This document shows positions 57,331 to 64,000 of a stretch of 64,000 bases of DNA, one piece after another. The translations under genes were made by a program, and so were the position numbers. The stretch covers positions 91,539-155,538 of the forward strand of contig NZ_AXZL01000069.1 of assembly GCF_000485795.1 (NCBI RefSeq), read 5' to 3'. The stretch's first letter is position 1, and each line of letters opens with the position of its first letter. This DNA is from Shewanella decolorationis S12 (lineage in GTDB: Bacteria; Pseudomonadota; Gammaproteobacteria; Enterobacterales; Shewanellaceae). The notes under the pieces are model-generated. The model made no database searches, was not told where the DNA came from, and was given only the letters and a program-made list of their open reading frames with translations.

Positions 57331-57496
57331 TAATGCTACATCCAATAATAAGAGGCTACGCTTTAGCTGTACTCAAGGGCTCAAAGGAGGGGGAAACTGA
57401 GCCTGATTTTCGAGGGGCGTCGATACGGGATAAAGAAGTTATCCCACAGTCAAATTTGGCGCGATTTTAGAGTAAAGATTATCGAAAAACAATAGC

Positions 57497-57533
57497 GTAA
57501 AAAAGGCTTGATAGGTTGCCCTACCAAGCCTTT
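57497..57533 (-). terminator. M3 peptidase gene terminator
   Basis: AGGCTTG.TAGG and CCTA.CAAGCCT pair with a short loop, followed on the minus strand by six T residues. Confidence 0.88.
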
Positions 57534-57554
57534 GGCCTTTTTACAATGAATCGT

Positions 57555-59702
57555 TTAATCGACTAAACCACGGCGCTTTAATAAGGCATCGGTCGTGGGT
57601 TTTTGACCGGTAAAGTGGATGTAATCCTGCATCAGATCTTCGCTGTTGCCTTTAGACAATACCGCTTCACGGAACTTATCGCCGTTTTCGGCTTTTAAAC
57701 CACCATGATTGCCCATATAAGCAAAGGCATCGGCGGCAAACACTTCAGTCCACAGGTAAGCGTAATAACCGGCAGAATAGCCACCGGAGAAGGCATGGCT
57801 AAAATAGCTCGACTTATAACGCGGTGGAATTGGCGCGAAATCGAGGCCGTGTTTGGCTAACACTTGATGCTCAAACTGTTCCACATCCTTAATTTGGGTG
57901 TCGGCACCAATCGAGTGCCATTCCATATCCAGTAATGCAGCCGCTAAATACTCCACAGTATCAAAACCTTGACCAAATTTATTCGAGGCTAATATCTTAT
58001 CGAGTAGGGCTTTTGGAATAGGCTCGCCAGTTTGATAATGTTTGGCGTAATTGGCAATGACCGCAGGGTCAATGTTCCAATCTTCGTTAACTTGAGATGG
58101 AAACTCCACAAAGTCGCGCGCAGTAGAGGTGCCCGCCACACTTGGGTATTTCACCTTGGAGAATAAACCATGCACCGCATGACCAAATTCGTGGAACATA
58201 GTGGTCACTTCATCGAAGGTCATCAAGGTTGGACCGTCAGCAGGTTTTGGGATATTCAGTGCGTTATATACCACAGGCTTAGTGCCTAGCAGGCCGCTTT
58301 GAGTGACAAATTCATCCATCCACGCGCCGCCGCCCTTACCTTCACGGGCATAAGGGTCAAGATAGAACAAACCAATAGAGCTGTTGTCTTTATCAAAAAC
58401 CTCAAAGGCGAGCACATCGCTATGCCATACTGGTAAATCGGTGCGCGGTTTAACGCTGATGCCGTAGAGTTTGTGCATCGCGAAGAACAAACCATCCTTC
58501 AGCACAGAGTTAAATTCAAAGTAGGGTTTGATGCTGCTCTCATCCAGGGCGTACTTTTGCTGACGCACTTTCTCGGCGTAATAAGCCCAATCCCAAGGTT
58601 GTAATTCAAAATTACCGCCGGCCTTTTTGATTTCAGCTTGGATATCCGCCGCATCAGCCTTAGCATGAGCCAAGGCTTTAGGTGCCAAGTCATCTAAAAT
58701 TTCATACACGGCAGTTGGCGTTTTAGCCATTTGGTCGGCCACCGCATAGGCTGCCCAAGTATCAAAGCCGAGTAGATTGGCTTTCTTGGCGCGCAGCTGC
58801 GCCATCTTCACGATTAAAGGGCCATTGCTGGCAACGGCGCGGTGAGCCGAGGTTTCCCAGACTTTTTGGCGCAGTTCGCGGTTATTTAAACTGGCTAAGA
58901 TAGGCTGACGAGTCGTGTTCACTAAGGTGATCAGGTAACCCGTTTTACCCGCCGCCTGTGCTGCGGCCGCTAAGGTGGCGATTTCGCTGTCAGATAAACC
59001 GTCCAGTTGTGCTTTATCGGTCACAACAATCACATCGTCTTTAAATGACTTTAAGCTGTTTTGGGAAAACTCAGTCGCAAGGGTCGCTAACTCAGCGTTA
59101 AAGTCGCGCATTTTGGCTTTATCGGCATCGGATAATTTAGCCCCAGCACGTACAAACTGCTCGTAATAAAACTCGACCAGACGCTTATCTTCGGCATTTA
59201 ACCCAGCACGTTGCTGATATACAGTTTCGACACGGGCAAATAAACTTGGATCTAAGTAAATGTTATCGCGGTGAGCCGATAGCTTAGGCGCTAAATCCGC
59301 CTCGGTTTTTTGAAAATCATCGTCGGAGATTAACCCCGCCAGATTGAAAAAGGTACGTGACACTCGAGTTAACAACTCACCCGAGGTTTCCATGGCTAAA
59401 ATCGTATTCTCGAAGGTTGGCGCCTGTTTATTAGCAATAATGGCGGCAATTTCAGCCTCATGTTCTTTTATACCCTGCGCAAACGCGGGGGCATAATCCG
59501 AACTCTTGATCAGATTAAACTGCGGAGCTTGATCCTGCAGTGGACTCTTACTTAATAACACGTTGGTCGCATCAGCTTGAGTCGATGCAGCAGCTTGTGT
59601 CGCAACCGCATTGGCGGCTTCAGTATTTGCAGCCGGTTTTTCTGAGCAAGCGCCCAATAACAATGCCGCGGCCACGGCAGTAGTAATAACAGACTTACGC
59701 AT
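57555..59702 (-). CDS. dcp: M3 family oligopeptidase/peptidyl-dipeptidase lipoprotein
   Basis: 715 residues. Lipobox LGAC (Cys19), then a low-complexity Ala/Thr/Gln linker (about 22-45). The metallopeptidase motif MFHEFGHAVHGL is near 506-517 with a third ligand Glu in VEFPSQVNEDW about 25 residues on. Length and blocks such as GSKGGGAWMDEF-like GKGGGAWMDEF match bacterial Dcp/OpdA. The lipid anchor differs from the cytosolic/periplasmic E. coli Dcp. It likely trims short peptides at the envelope. Confidence 0.93.
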   Translation of the reverse strand: MRKSVITTAVAAALLLGACSEKPAANTEAANAVATQAAASTQADATNVLLSKSPLQDQAPQFNLIKSSDYAPAFAQGIKEHEAEIAAIIANKQAPTFENTILAMETSGELLTRVSRTFFNLAGLISDDDFQKTEADLAPKLSAHRDNIYLDPSLFARVETVYQQRAGLNAEDKRLVEFYYEQFVRAGAKLSDADKAKMRDFNAELATLATEFSQNSLKSFKDDVIVVTDKAQLDGLSDSEIATLAAAAQAAGKTGYLITLVNTTRQPILASLNNRELRQKVWETSAHRAVASNGPLIVKMAQLRAKKANLLGFDTWAAYAVADQMAKTPTAVYEILDDLAPKALAHAKADAADIQAEIKKAGGNFELQPWDWAYYAEKVRQQKYALDESSIKPYFEFNSVLKDGLFFAMHKLYGISVKPRTDLPVWHSDVLAFEVFDKDNSSIGLFYLDPYAREGKGGGAWMDEFVTQSGLLGTKPVVYNALNIPKPADGPTLMTFDEVTTMFHEFGHAVHGLFSKVKYPSVAGTSTARDFVEFPSQVNEDWNIDPAVIANYAKHYQTGEPIPKALLDKILASNKFGQGFDTVEYLAAALLDMEWHSIGADTQIKDVEQFEHQVLAKHGLDFAPIPPRYKSSYFSHAFSGGYSAGYYAYLWTEVFAADAFAYMGNHGGLKAENGDKFREAVLSKGNSEDLMQDYIHFTGQKPTTDALLKRRGLVD

Positions 59703-59893
59703 AGGAACTCCCTAGAGTGTTACTGCCCTGTCTTTATATTTTTTAAGTGAAAGGTGCGAGTAACGGATTTTGGCTTCTCTTCCAACTAATGCTTCTTCGA
59801 GGCACAGTCGTCGACGCACAACCTTAGCAAGTTAAGCGAGCTTCGGCCAAGTTTTCAAAGCCAAGATTTGAGGGGAATTTGTATCTCTTTATG

Positions 59894-59909
59894 TGTGATA
59901 GAAGTCAAA
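59894..59909. promoter_or_regulatory. CRP-like site
   Basis: TGTGATAGAAGTCAAA resembles the TGTGA-N6-TCACA consensus with one full half and a partial second half. It lies 192 bases upstream of dcp and 480 upstream of cpdB. Confidence 0.3.
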
Positions 59910-60234
59910 TTACGCTAGCGAACAAGCTTTGCAGGCTTTTTTTCGATTGGAGCAAACTCCCAGCACAGCGAACAATAAAATATCTTATAAAAATAATCTA
60001 AATTAAAATAAAAGCTTAGAAAAAAACACCTAACCTAAAGTGTTAAATGTCGCCTGATATCCTTCTAATTATATGCAAAGCATAAGTCATAAATTCAATA
60101 AATATTAATTTTTATTAACATAAAGCGGTTAACAATAAATTAACCTTCAATAGGGGAAGCTTCAGCACCAAATTGGTTCACAAATTAATCAATCAAGCTA
60201 ATTGTCACAATTTTAAGCAAGCTTTATCCAATTA

Positions 60235-60268
60235 ATGTCACATTCAGATCATCAAATGTCTTTATAAT
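60235..60268 (+). promoter_or_regulatory. PHO-box-like element and -10, cpdB promoter candidate
   Basis: ATGTCAC ATTC AGATCAT resembles the E. coli PHO box (two seven-base repeats separated by four), then ten bases, then TATAAT at 60263-60268. This is the same spacing as in phoA. The second repeat is degenerate (keeps TCAT), so support is moderate. Confidence 0.4.
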
Positions 60269-60336
60269 TCCCCTCTGTTAACTAAGTGGCGCAGAAACTT
60301 AACCGTTATAGCGTCATCAATTAACAGGATGATGGG

Positions 60337-60356
60337 CATGTTCTTAAAAGAACATG
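60337..60356. repeat. Inverted repeat in cpdB leader
   Basis: CATGTTCTT AA AAGAACATG, nine-bp perfect arms with a two-base centre, ending 34 bases before the cpdB start. It could be an operator or an RNA hairpin. Confidence 0.5.
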
Positions 60357-60390
60357 TATTAGGGTCAAATAAATATAAATAGAGAAAACG

Positions 60391-62448
60391 ATGTTAAATA
60401 AAAAACTACTCGCGGTGATGATCACTGCCGCCCTAGGCGTGAGCGCCTGCGGCTCGGATGATGAGCCAATCGTTCAAGCGGATTTACGTGTGTTAGAAAC
60501 CACGGATCTGCACACCAATATCATGGATTTCAACTACTACAGCGGTAAAGAAGACCCAACTATCGGTCTGGCACGTACCGCAAGCCTGATCCATGCCGCC
60601 CGTAAAGAGGCCAAAAACAGTGTACTCGTAGATAACGGCGACCTGCTTCAAGGTAGCCCTATGGGTGACTATATGGCTAAAGTCGGCCTACAAATGGGCG
60701 ATGTTCACCCCGCCTATAAAGCGATGAATCTATTAGATTACGAAGTAGGTAACATCGGTAACCACGAATTTAACTATGGTTTAGATTTTTTAAATAAATC
60801 ACTTCATGGTGCAGAATTCCCTTATATTAACGCCAACGTCTATTGCGCAGACGATAATGGCTGCTGGAATGATGTGAAAAAAGGCGAACATTTATTCACC
60901 CCATATATCATTAAAGAAAAACAAATCGTAGATAGCGAAGGAAATAACCAAACCATTAAGATTGGTTATATTGGTTTTGTGCCACCACAAATCTTATTGT
61001 GGGATAAACAAAATCTTACAGGCAAAGTAACGGTTGAAGATATTGTTGCGACTGCCAAGAAATATGTGCCTGAAATGAAAGCGAAAGGCGCTGATTTGAT
61101 TATCGCAATCCCCCATTCTGGTATTGGTTCGACCGAAAATCCTGGCGATCCTATGGCAGAGAACGCAACCTATGCCTTGACCTATGTCGACGGTATTAAT
61201 GCCATTCTCTTTGGTCACAGCCACTCCATTTTCCCCGATGCTAAATACGCCGACTTACCTAACACAGACGTGACTAAGGGTCTGTTAAATGGTGTACCAG
61301 CCGTTATGCCTGGCCGCTGGGGTGACAACTTAGGTGTGGTCGACTTTAAACTAGAGCGTAAAGACGGTAAGTGGTCAGTACTCAGTGCCACCACTAAGGC
61401 ACGTCCTATCTATGATGGTGCAACCAAAACACCATTAGTCGTAGCTGACGCCGCCATCCATGATGCTGTCGCCGCCGAGCACCAAGGGACACTCGCCTTC
61501 GTGGATGAGCCAATTGGGGTTGCTGCCGCCGATATGTATAGCTTCTTGACCTTAGTGCAGGACGATCCAACCGTACAAATCGTTTCTGACGCGCAAATTG
61601 CCAACGTCAAAGCCAAACTCCCCGAGGCATTAAAAGATCTGCCCGTCTTATCGGCTTCTGCGCCATTCAAAGCCGGTGGTCGCCACGGTACAACCAGTGA
61701 TGCAGACCAATACGTACAAGTGGATAAAGGCGCATTGACCTTTAAAAACGCCGCCGATCTTTACCTCTACCCCAACACTATGGTGGCGGTCAAAGCGACG
61801 GGGGCTGAACTGAAAGATTGGCTGGAGTGTTCGGCTAACCAATTCAATCAAATCGATCCTAGCAAGACCACGCCGCAGGAGTTAATCAACTGGGATGGTC
61901 ACCCAACCTATAACTTCGACGTGCTCGATGGCTTGACCTACAAGATTGATGTGACACAACCAAGTAAGTTCGACCGCGACTGCGCCGTTGTCAATGCCAA
62001 TGCTAACCGTATCGTCGATTTAAGCTATACAGATACCAGCGGTAAAGTCTTCACTGGCGAAGAGTTTGCGGCCAAAGAATTTATCGTAGCCTCAAATAAC
62101 TACCGTGCCTTTGGTGGCAAGTTTGCAGGTACAGGCAGTGATCATGTGGTACTCGAACTGCCTGATACTAACCGTGAAGCCTTAGCGGCCTACATCACGG
62201 CACAATCTAAGTACAACGAAACCACAGGCAAGTATGATGGCATGGTCAACCCAAGTGCTGACTACAACTGGGATTTCAAAACCATCAGCACTAATGTTGC
62301 GTTAGATATTCGCTTCCAGACCCAAGATAGCGATAAAGCCGCTACCTTTATCGAAGCAAATAAACAACGCGAAATGACCAAGATTAGTAAAGATGAACTC
62401 GGTTTCGCCGTGTACCGCATCAACCTAAGCCAAGATAAAGCGAAGTAA
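60391..62448 (+). CDS. cpdB: 2',3'-cyclic-nucleotide 2'-phosphodiesterase/3'-nucleotidase
   Basis: 685 residues. Lipobox VSAC (Cys20) followed by Gly, so it is probably lipid-anchored, unlike soluble E. coli CpdB. The metallophosphoesterase domain (about 30-320) has ETTDLHTN, NGDLLQGSP, GNIGNHEFNYG and GHSHSIFPD. The 5'-nucleotidase C-terminal domain (about 430-610) has the nucleoside-stacking NNYRAFGGKF. It opens cyclic nucleotides and releases phosphate and nucleosides for scavenging. The promoter region has a PHO-box-like element. GAGAAAA precedes the ATG. Confidence 0.95.
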   Translation: MLNKKLLAVMITAALGVSACGSDDEPIVQADLRVLETTDLHTNIMDFNYYSGKEDPTIGLARTASLIHAARKEAKNSVLVDNGDLLQGSPMGDYMAKVGLQMGDVHPAYKAMNLLDYEVGNIGNHEFNYGLDFLNKSLHGAEFPYINANVYCADDNGCWNDVKKGEHLFTPYIIKEKQIVDSEGNNQTIKIGYIGFVPPQILLWDKQNLTGKVTVEDIVATAKKYVPEMKAKGADLIIAIPHSGIGSTENPGDPMAENATYALTYVDGINAILFGHSHSIFPDAKYADLPNTDVTKGLLNGVPAVMPGRWGDNLGVVDFKLERKDGKWSVLSATTKARPIYDGATKTPLVVADAAIHDAVAAEHQGTLAFVDEPIGVAAADMYSFLTLVQDDPTVQIVSDAQIANVKAKLPEALKDLPVLSASAPFKAGGRHGTTSDADQYVQVDKGALTFKNAADLYLYPNTMVAVKATGAELKDWLECSANQFNQIDPSKTTPQELINWDGHPTYNFDVLDGLTYKIDVTQPSKFDRDCAVVNANANRIVDLSYTDTSGKVFTGEEFAAKEFIVASNNYRAFGGKFAGTGSDHVVLELPDTNREALAAYITAQSKYNETTGKYDGMVNPSADYNWDFKTISTNVALDIRFQTQDSDKAATFIEANKQREMTKISKDELGFAVYRINLSQDKAK

Positions 62449-62509
62449 TTTGCGTTATTGTGCTTAGGTTAAGCCAAGGTCAGGCATAACGTTGTCTCGT
62501 ACTTAAGCA

Positions 62510-62537
62510 AGAAAAGGCTCCCAGTGAGCCTTTTCTT
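62510..62537 (+). terminator. cpdB terminator
   Basis: GAAAAGGCTC CCAGT GAGCCTTTTC hairpin and T-rich tail, about 60 bases after the stop. Confidence 0.88.
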
Positions 62538-62675
62538 TATTCTATATCGCAGCCAAATATCGATGATATATATCGTGCTTTGGGCGCGCCTTTTGATGAT
62601 CAACTTAGCTCTCCACTTTGTGTTAACGTCCATCTCACTTATCATTAGTGCGTGATATCAACCAAGAGAAAGCCT

Positions 62676-63380
62676 ATGAAATCCCCTGCTATCCTGTGCG
62701 CATCCGCCATACTGATTGCCAGTCTGCAACCCGTTTGTGCCGAAGTTCTCCTGCAGCTGCCGAATGATGTCGATCTGTTAACCGTGAATGGACAAAAGCC
62801 ATTAAGCACCTCGCCAGTCACGCTGAGTGATGGCTTGAACCAAATCGCGTTTCGCTACAATGCCCAGTATCGCAAACAGGCTAATTCGGTACGCTATCAA
62901 TCGGACGTACTAATCATCCGCTTTAATGAAACCGACCAAGCATTACAGCTCAAATTACCTAATATCGACTCGGCTAAAGCCGCAAAGCAGTTCGATGAGT
63001 CACCCTCACTTACGCTTTTAGATAAGCACAATCAAGCGATTAGCTTTGACCAAGACAGATTAGTGAAAAACGGGCTTCAGATAGGCCGAAACTTCGAGCA
63101 AGAAATCTTTCAATACAATCAAGGCCAACATCCCGCTTCGATAACGCTTGCCGCAGTGCAAAGCCAGCCTCAAATATCAGCGACAACGAGAGCACCAACT
63201 CTGCCAGCAGCCAGTACAGCGCCATCAACAGCCGTAACCATTAGTACTACTGAATCAGCACAAGGCGCAGCGCCTGACTCGCCGACTCAAGCCGAAATCA
63301 GTCATATGCTGGATTATTGGTATCACCTCGCCGATGACGCCACCAAAGCAAAATTCAAGGCCAAAATTAACGAGCAATAA
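62676..63380 (+). CDS. UPF0319 (DUF2057/YccT) family periplasmic protein
   Basis: 234 residues. The signal peptide (AILCASAILIASLQPVCA) is followed by the family's start, EVLLQLPNDVDLLTVNG, and GLNQIAFRYNAQYRK. A Thr/Ala/Ser-rich linker (about 170-205) precedes a C-terminal helical part (MLDYWYHLADDATKAKFKAKI). The start is ATG 62676 with AGAGAAAG upstream; an in-frame GTG lies 24 bases earlier. The family has no firm function; E. coli YccT affects curli. Confidence 0.88.
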   Translation: MKSPAILCASAILIASLQPVCAEVLLQLPNDVDLLTVNGQKPLSTSPVTLSDGLNQIAFRYNAQYRKQANSVRYQSDVLIIRFNETDQALQLKLPNIDSAKAAKQFDESPSLTLLDKHNQAISFDQDRLVKNGLQIGRNFEQEIFQYNQGQHPASITLAAVQSQPQISATTRAPTLPAASTAPSTAVTISTTESAQGAAPDSPTQAEISHMLDYWYHLADDATKAKFKAKINEQ

Positions 63381-63388
63381 GCGTTTTA

Positions 63389-63436
63389 CGAAATAGCGAA
63401 ATAGCGAAATAGCGAAATAGCGAAATAGCGAAATAG
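63389..63436 (+). repeat. 8-bp tandem repeat CGAAATAG, six copies
   Basis: Six exact units in a row start eight bases after the UPF0319 stop and end before the terminator hairpin. The unit length differs from the 9-bp repeat at 12390. Confidence 0.95.
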
Positions 63437-63451
63437 TAAACCAACACAGAT

Positions 63452-63477
63452 AGAGCAGCCTAGGTTGCTCTTTTTAT
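63452..63477 (+). terminator. UPF0319 gene terminator
   Basis: AGAGCAGCC TA GGTTGCTCT with one G.T-type pair, followed by TTTTTATT. It shares the AGAGCAGCCTAGG core with the terminator at 29453-29488. Confidence 0.9.
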
Positions 63478-63654
63478 TAGCCTCATTGCGCTGTAAATAC
63501 GCAGTATTTAGCCATAATTGAACACGAAGAAGCTTGTCTTCGTAGCTGGGGAGCCTGCTTAGCTGGTGGGGCGACCAGCATGGATGGTGGAAGTGTCAAT
63601 ATTAGAGGAACATTTATTGACCGACATCGAGGTAGCTTTTCGCGGAGCGTATAA
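63478..63654. other. Structured segment beside the rRNA operon, unassigned
   Basis: About 177 bases without a convincing gene, downstream of the rRNA operon. Hairpins: ACGAAGA/TCTTCGT (63524-63543) and GCTGGT/ACCAGC (63562-63579). Two very short reading frames (24 and 27 codons) are discussed under rejected items. It may be part of the rRNA trailer, an unknown RNA or spacer. Confidence 0.4.
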
Positions 63655-63692
63655 ACACAAAAGCCCTAGCTGTTTAACTAGGGCTTTTGTGT
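63655..63692. terminator. rRNA operon terminator
   Basis: 15-bp perfect stem (ACACAAAAGCCCTAG with its complement) around an eight-base loop, just past the 5S gene on the minus strand. It would act in both directions. Confidence 0.88.
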
Positions 63693-63701
63693 TTATTTAG
63701 G

Positions 63702-63820
63702 CGCTTGGCGATGACCTACTCTCACATGGGGAGACCCCACACTACCATCGGCGCGATTGCGTTTCACTTCTGAGTTCGGGATGGGATCAGGTGGGACCAC
63801 AATGCTATTGTCACCAAGCA
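63702..63820 (-). rRNA. rrf: 5S ribosomal RNA
   Basis: Read on the minus strand it starts TGCTTGGTGACAATAGC and ends near CGCCAAGCG, whose ends pair as the 5S acceptor stem. The internal conserved CCCATCCCGAACTCAGAAG and GATGGTAGTGTGGGG are textbook gammaproteobacterial 5S. Ends are estimated to within one or two bases. It is the last gene of a leftward rrn operon. Confidence 0.97.
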
Positions 63821-63989
63821 AAAAATTGTCTGGAACAATTTTTAACGCTCTTTAGCGCGGCCCGTTAGGGTCAACTACAGGGAGGTAGTTGATAAATTCT
63901 TATTCCAGTAAATTCGGAAAGCTGGTTTGAGTTACACTTCTTAAGTGTTCATATTCAAGCTAAGTGCTTGTAAAACCCATCTGGGTTGT
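63821..63989 (-). other. 23S-5S spacer with processing hairpins
   Basis: Contains AAAAATTGT/ACAATTTTT (63821-63843) and CAACTAC/GTAGTTG (63872-63891) stems, probable RNase processing structures of the rRNA precursor. No tRNA gene is present in the spacer. Confidence 0.7.
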
Positions 63990-64000
63990 ATGGTTAAGCC
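63990..64000 (-). rRNA. rrl: 23S ribosomal RNA, extreme 3' end only
   Basis: On the minus strand the last bases read GGCTTAACC, the conserved 3' terminus of gammaproteobacterial 23S rRNA, which pairs with its 5' GGTTAAG. The rest lies right of the window. Confidence 0.7.

Larger units (their letters stand above)
59703..60390. other. Long intergenic region, dcp and cpdB
   Basis: 688 AT-rich bases between divergent genes, no ORF or known RNA. It contains a CRP-like site (59894-59909), two similar short palindromes (60200-60212, 60234-60244), a PHO-box-like element next to a TATAAT (60235-60268) and a 9-bp inverted repeat (60337-60356) in the presumed cpdB leader. Confidence 0.6.

Noticed and set aside
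63628..63643. 13-base identity with the 23S rRNA ACCTCGATGTCGG region, as a degenerate 23S fragment
   Set aside because: A 13-base match is expected by chance in a window of this size and the flanks do not align.
63581..63655. 24-codon ORF starting MDGGSVNIRG
   Set aside because: No ribosome site and no similarity that I recognise; kept only as part of the unassigned segment.
63618..63701. 27-codon ORF from TTG preceded by AGAGGA
   Set aside because: It reads straight through the 15-bp rRNA terminator hairpin, so translation is unlikely.

Overview
The window is chromosomal DNA from a Shewanella-type gammaproteobacterium, close to Shewanella oneidensis in gene content and order as I remember it. 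The clues are the linkage of a NagR-type N-acetylglucosamine regulator to a TonB receptor/halogenase cluster, the gammaproteobacterial block ileS-lspA-fkpB-ispH, ribF-murJ-rpsT and talB-pgi, several lipoprotein peptidases, and the DUF3545 and UPF0319 families. I saw no prophage, insertion sequence, integron or CRISPR array. Apart from the chemoreceptor cut at the left edge and the rRNA operon cut at the right edge, every gene looks intact.

1-9.8 kb: an accessory block that looks like the outer part of a chitin/GlcNAc (Nag) regulon. It holds a periplasmic binding protein translationally coupled to a chemoreceptor, a TauE/SafE-type permease, a SapC protein, a flavin-dependent tryptophan-halogenase-like protein, a large TonB-dependent receptor and a LacI-family regulator (nagR). 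Three near-identical palindromes of the form ATGACA-(A/G)CG(C/T)-TGTCAT, plus one degenerate copy, sit upstream of these transcription units and probably bind NagR.

9.8-19.5 kb: type II NADH dehydrogenase, the PII protein GlnB, then type IV pilus genes. Two paralogous FimT/GspH pseudopilins, separated by a 9-bp tandem repeat, face an opposing operon pilV-pilW-pilX-pilY1-pilE-tapY2 that encodes minor pilins, the PilY1 tip adhesin and a major-pilin-like PilE.

19.6-27.6 kb: housekeeping genes for isoprenoids, lipoprotein maturation, translation, FMN/FAD and peptidoglycan (ispH, fkpB, lspA, ileS, ribF, murJ), with rpsT divergent. Several start at TTG or GTG.

27.6-39.3 kb: an HlyU/SqrR-like ArsR repressor with conserved candidate persulfide-sensing cysteines, an M28 aminopeptidase lipoprotein, yaaA, a Na+/alanine symporter, phosphoketolase, an OmpA/OprF porin, transaldolase, phosphoglucose isomerase and DUF3545. 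Phosphoketolase, transaldolase and Pgi lie close together and belong to connected sugar-phosphate pathways.

39.3-47.2 kb: a hemerythrin, an operon of von Willebrand lipoprotein-ECF sigma factor-candidate anti-sigma factor, a SulP transporter and purEK.

47.3-63.4 kb: a GAF-GGDEF diguanylate cyclase, a lytic-transglycosylase-like lipoprotein, gshA coupled to a small lipoprotein, an M16 peptidase, YqaA, a dicarboxylate/amino-acid symporter, a 2OG-Fe(II) oxygenase, an M3 oligopeptidase, cpdB with a PHO-box-like promoter, and a UPF0319 protein. The window ends in the 5S gene and the last bases of the 23S gene of a leftward rRNA operon, next to a short unannotated structured segment.

Gene functions come from protein motifs and remembered families; no database search was run. 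Operator, promoter and RNA-structure calls are readings by eye.
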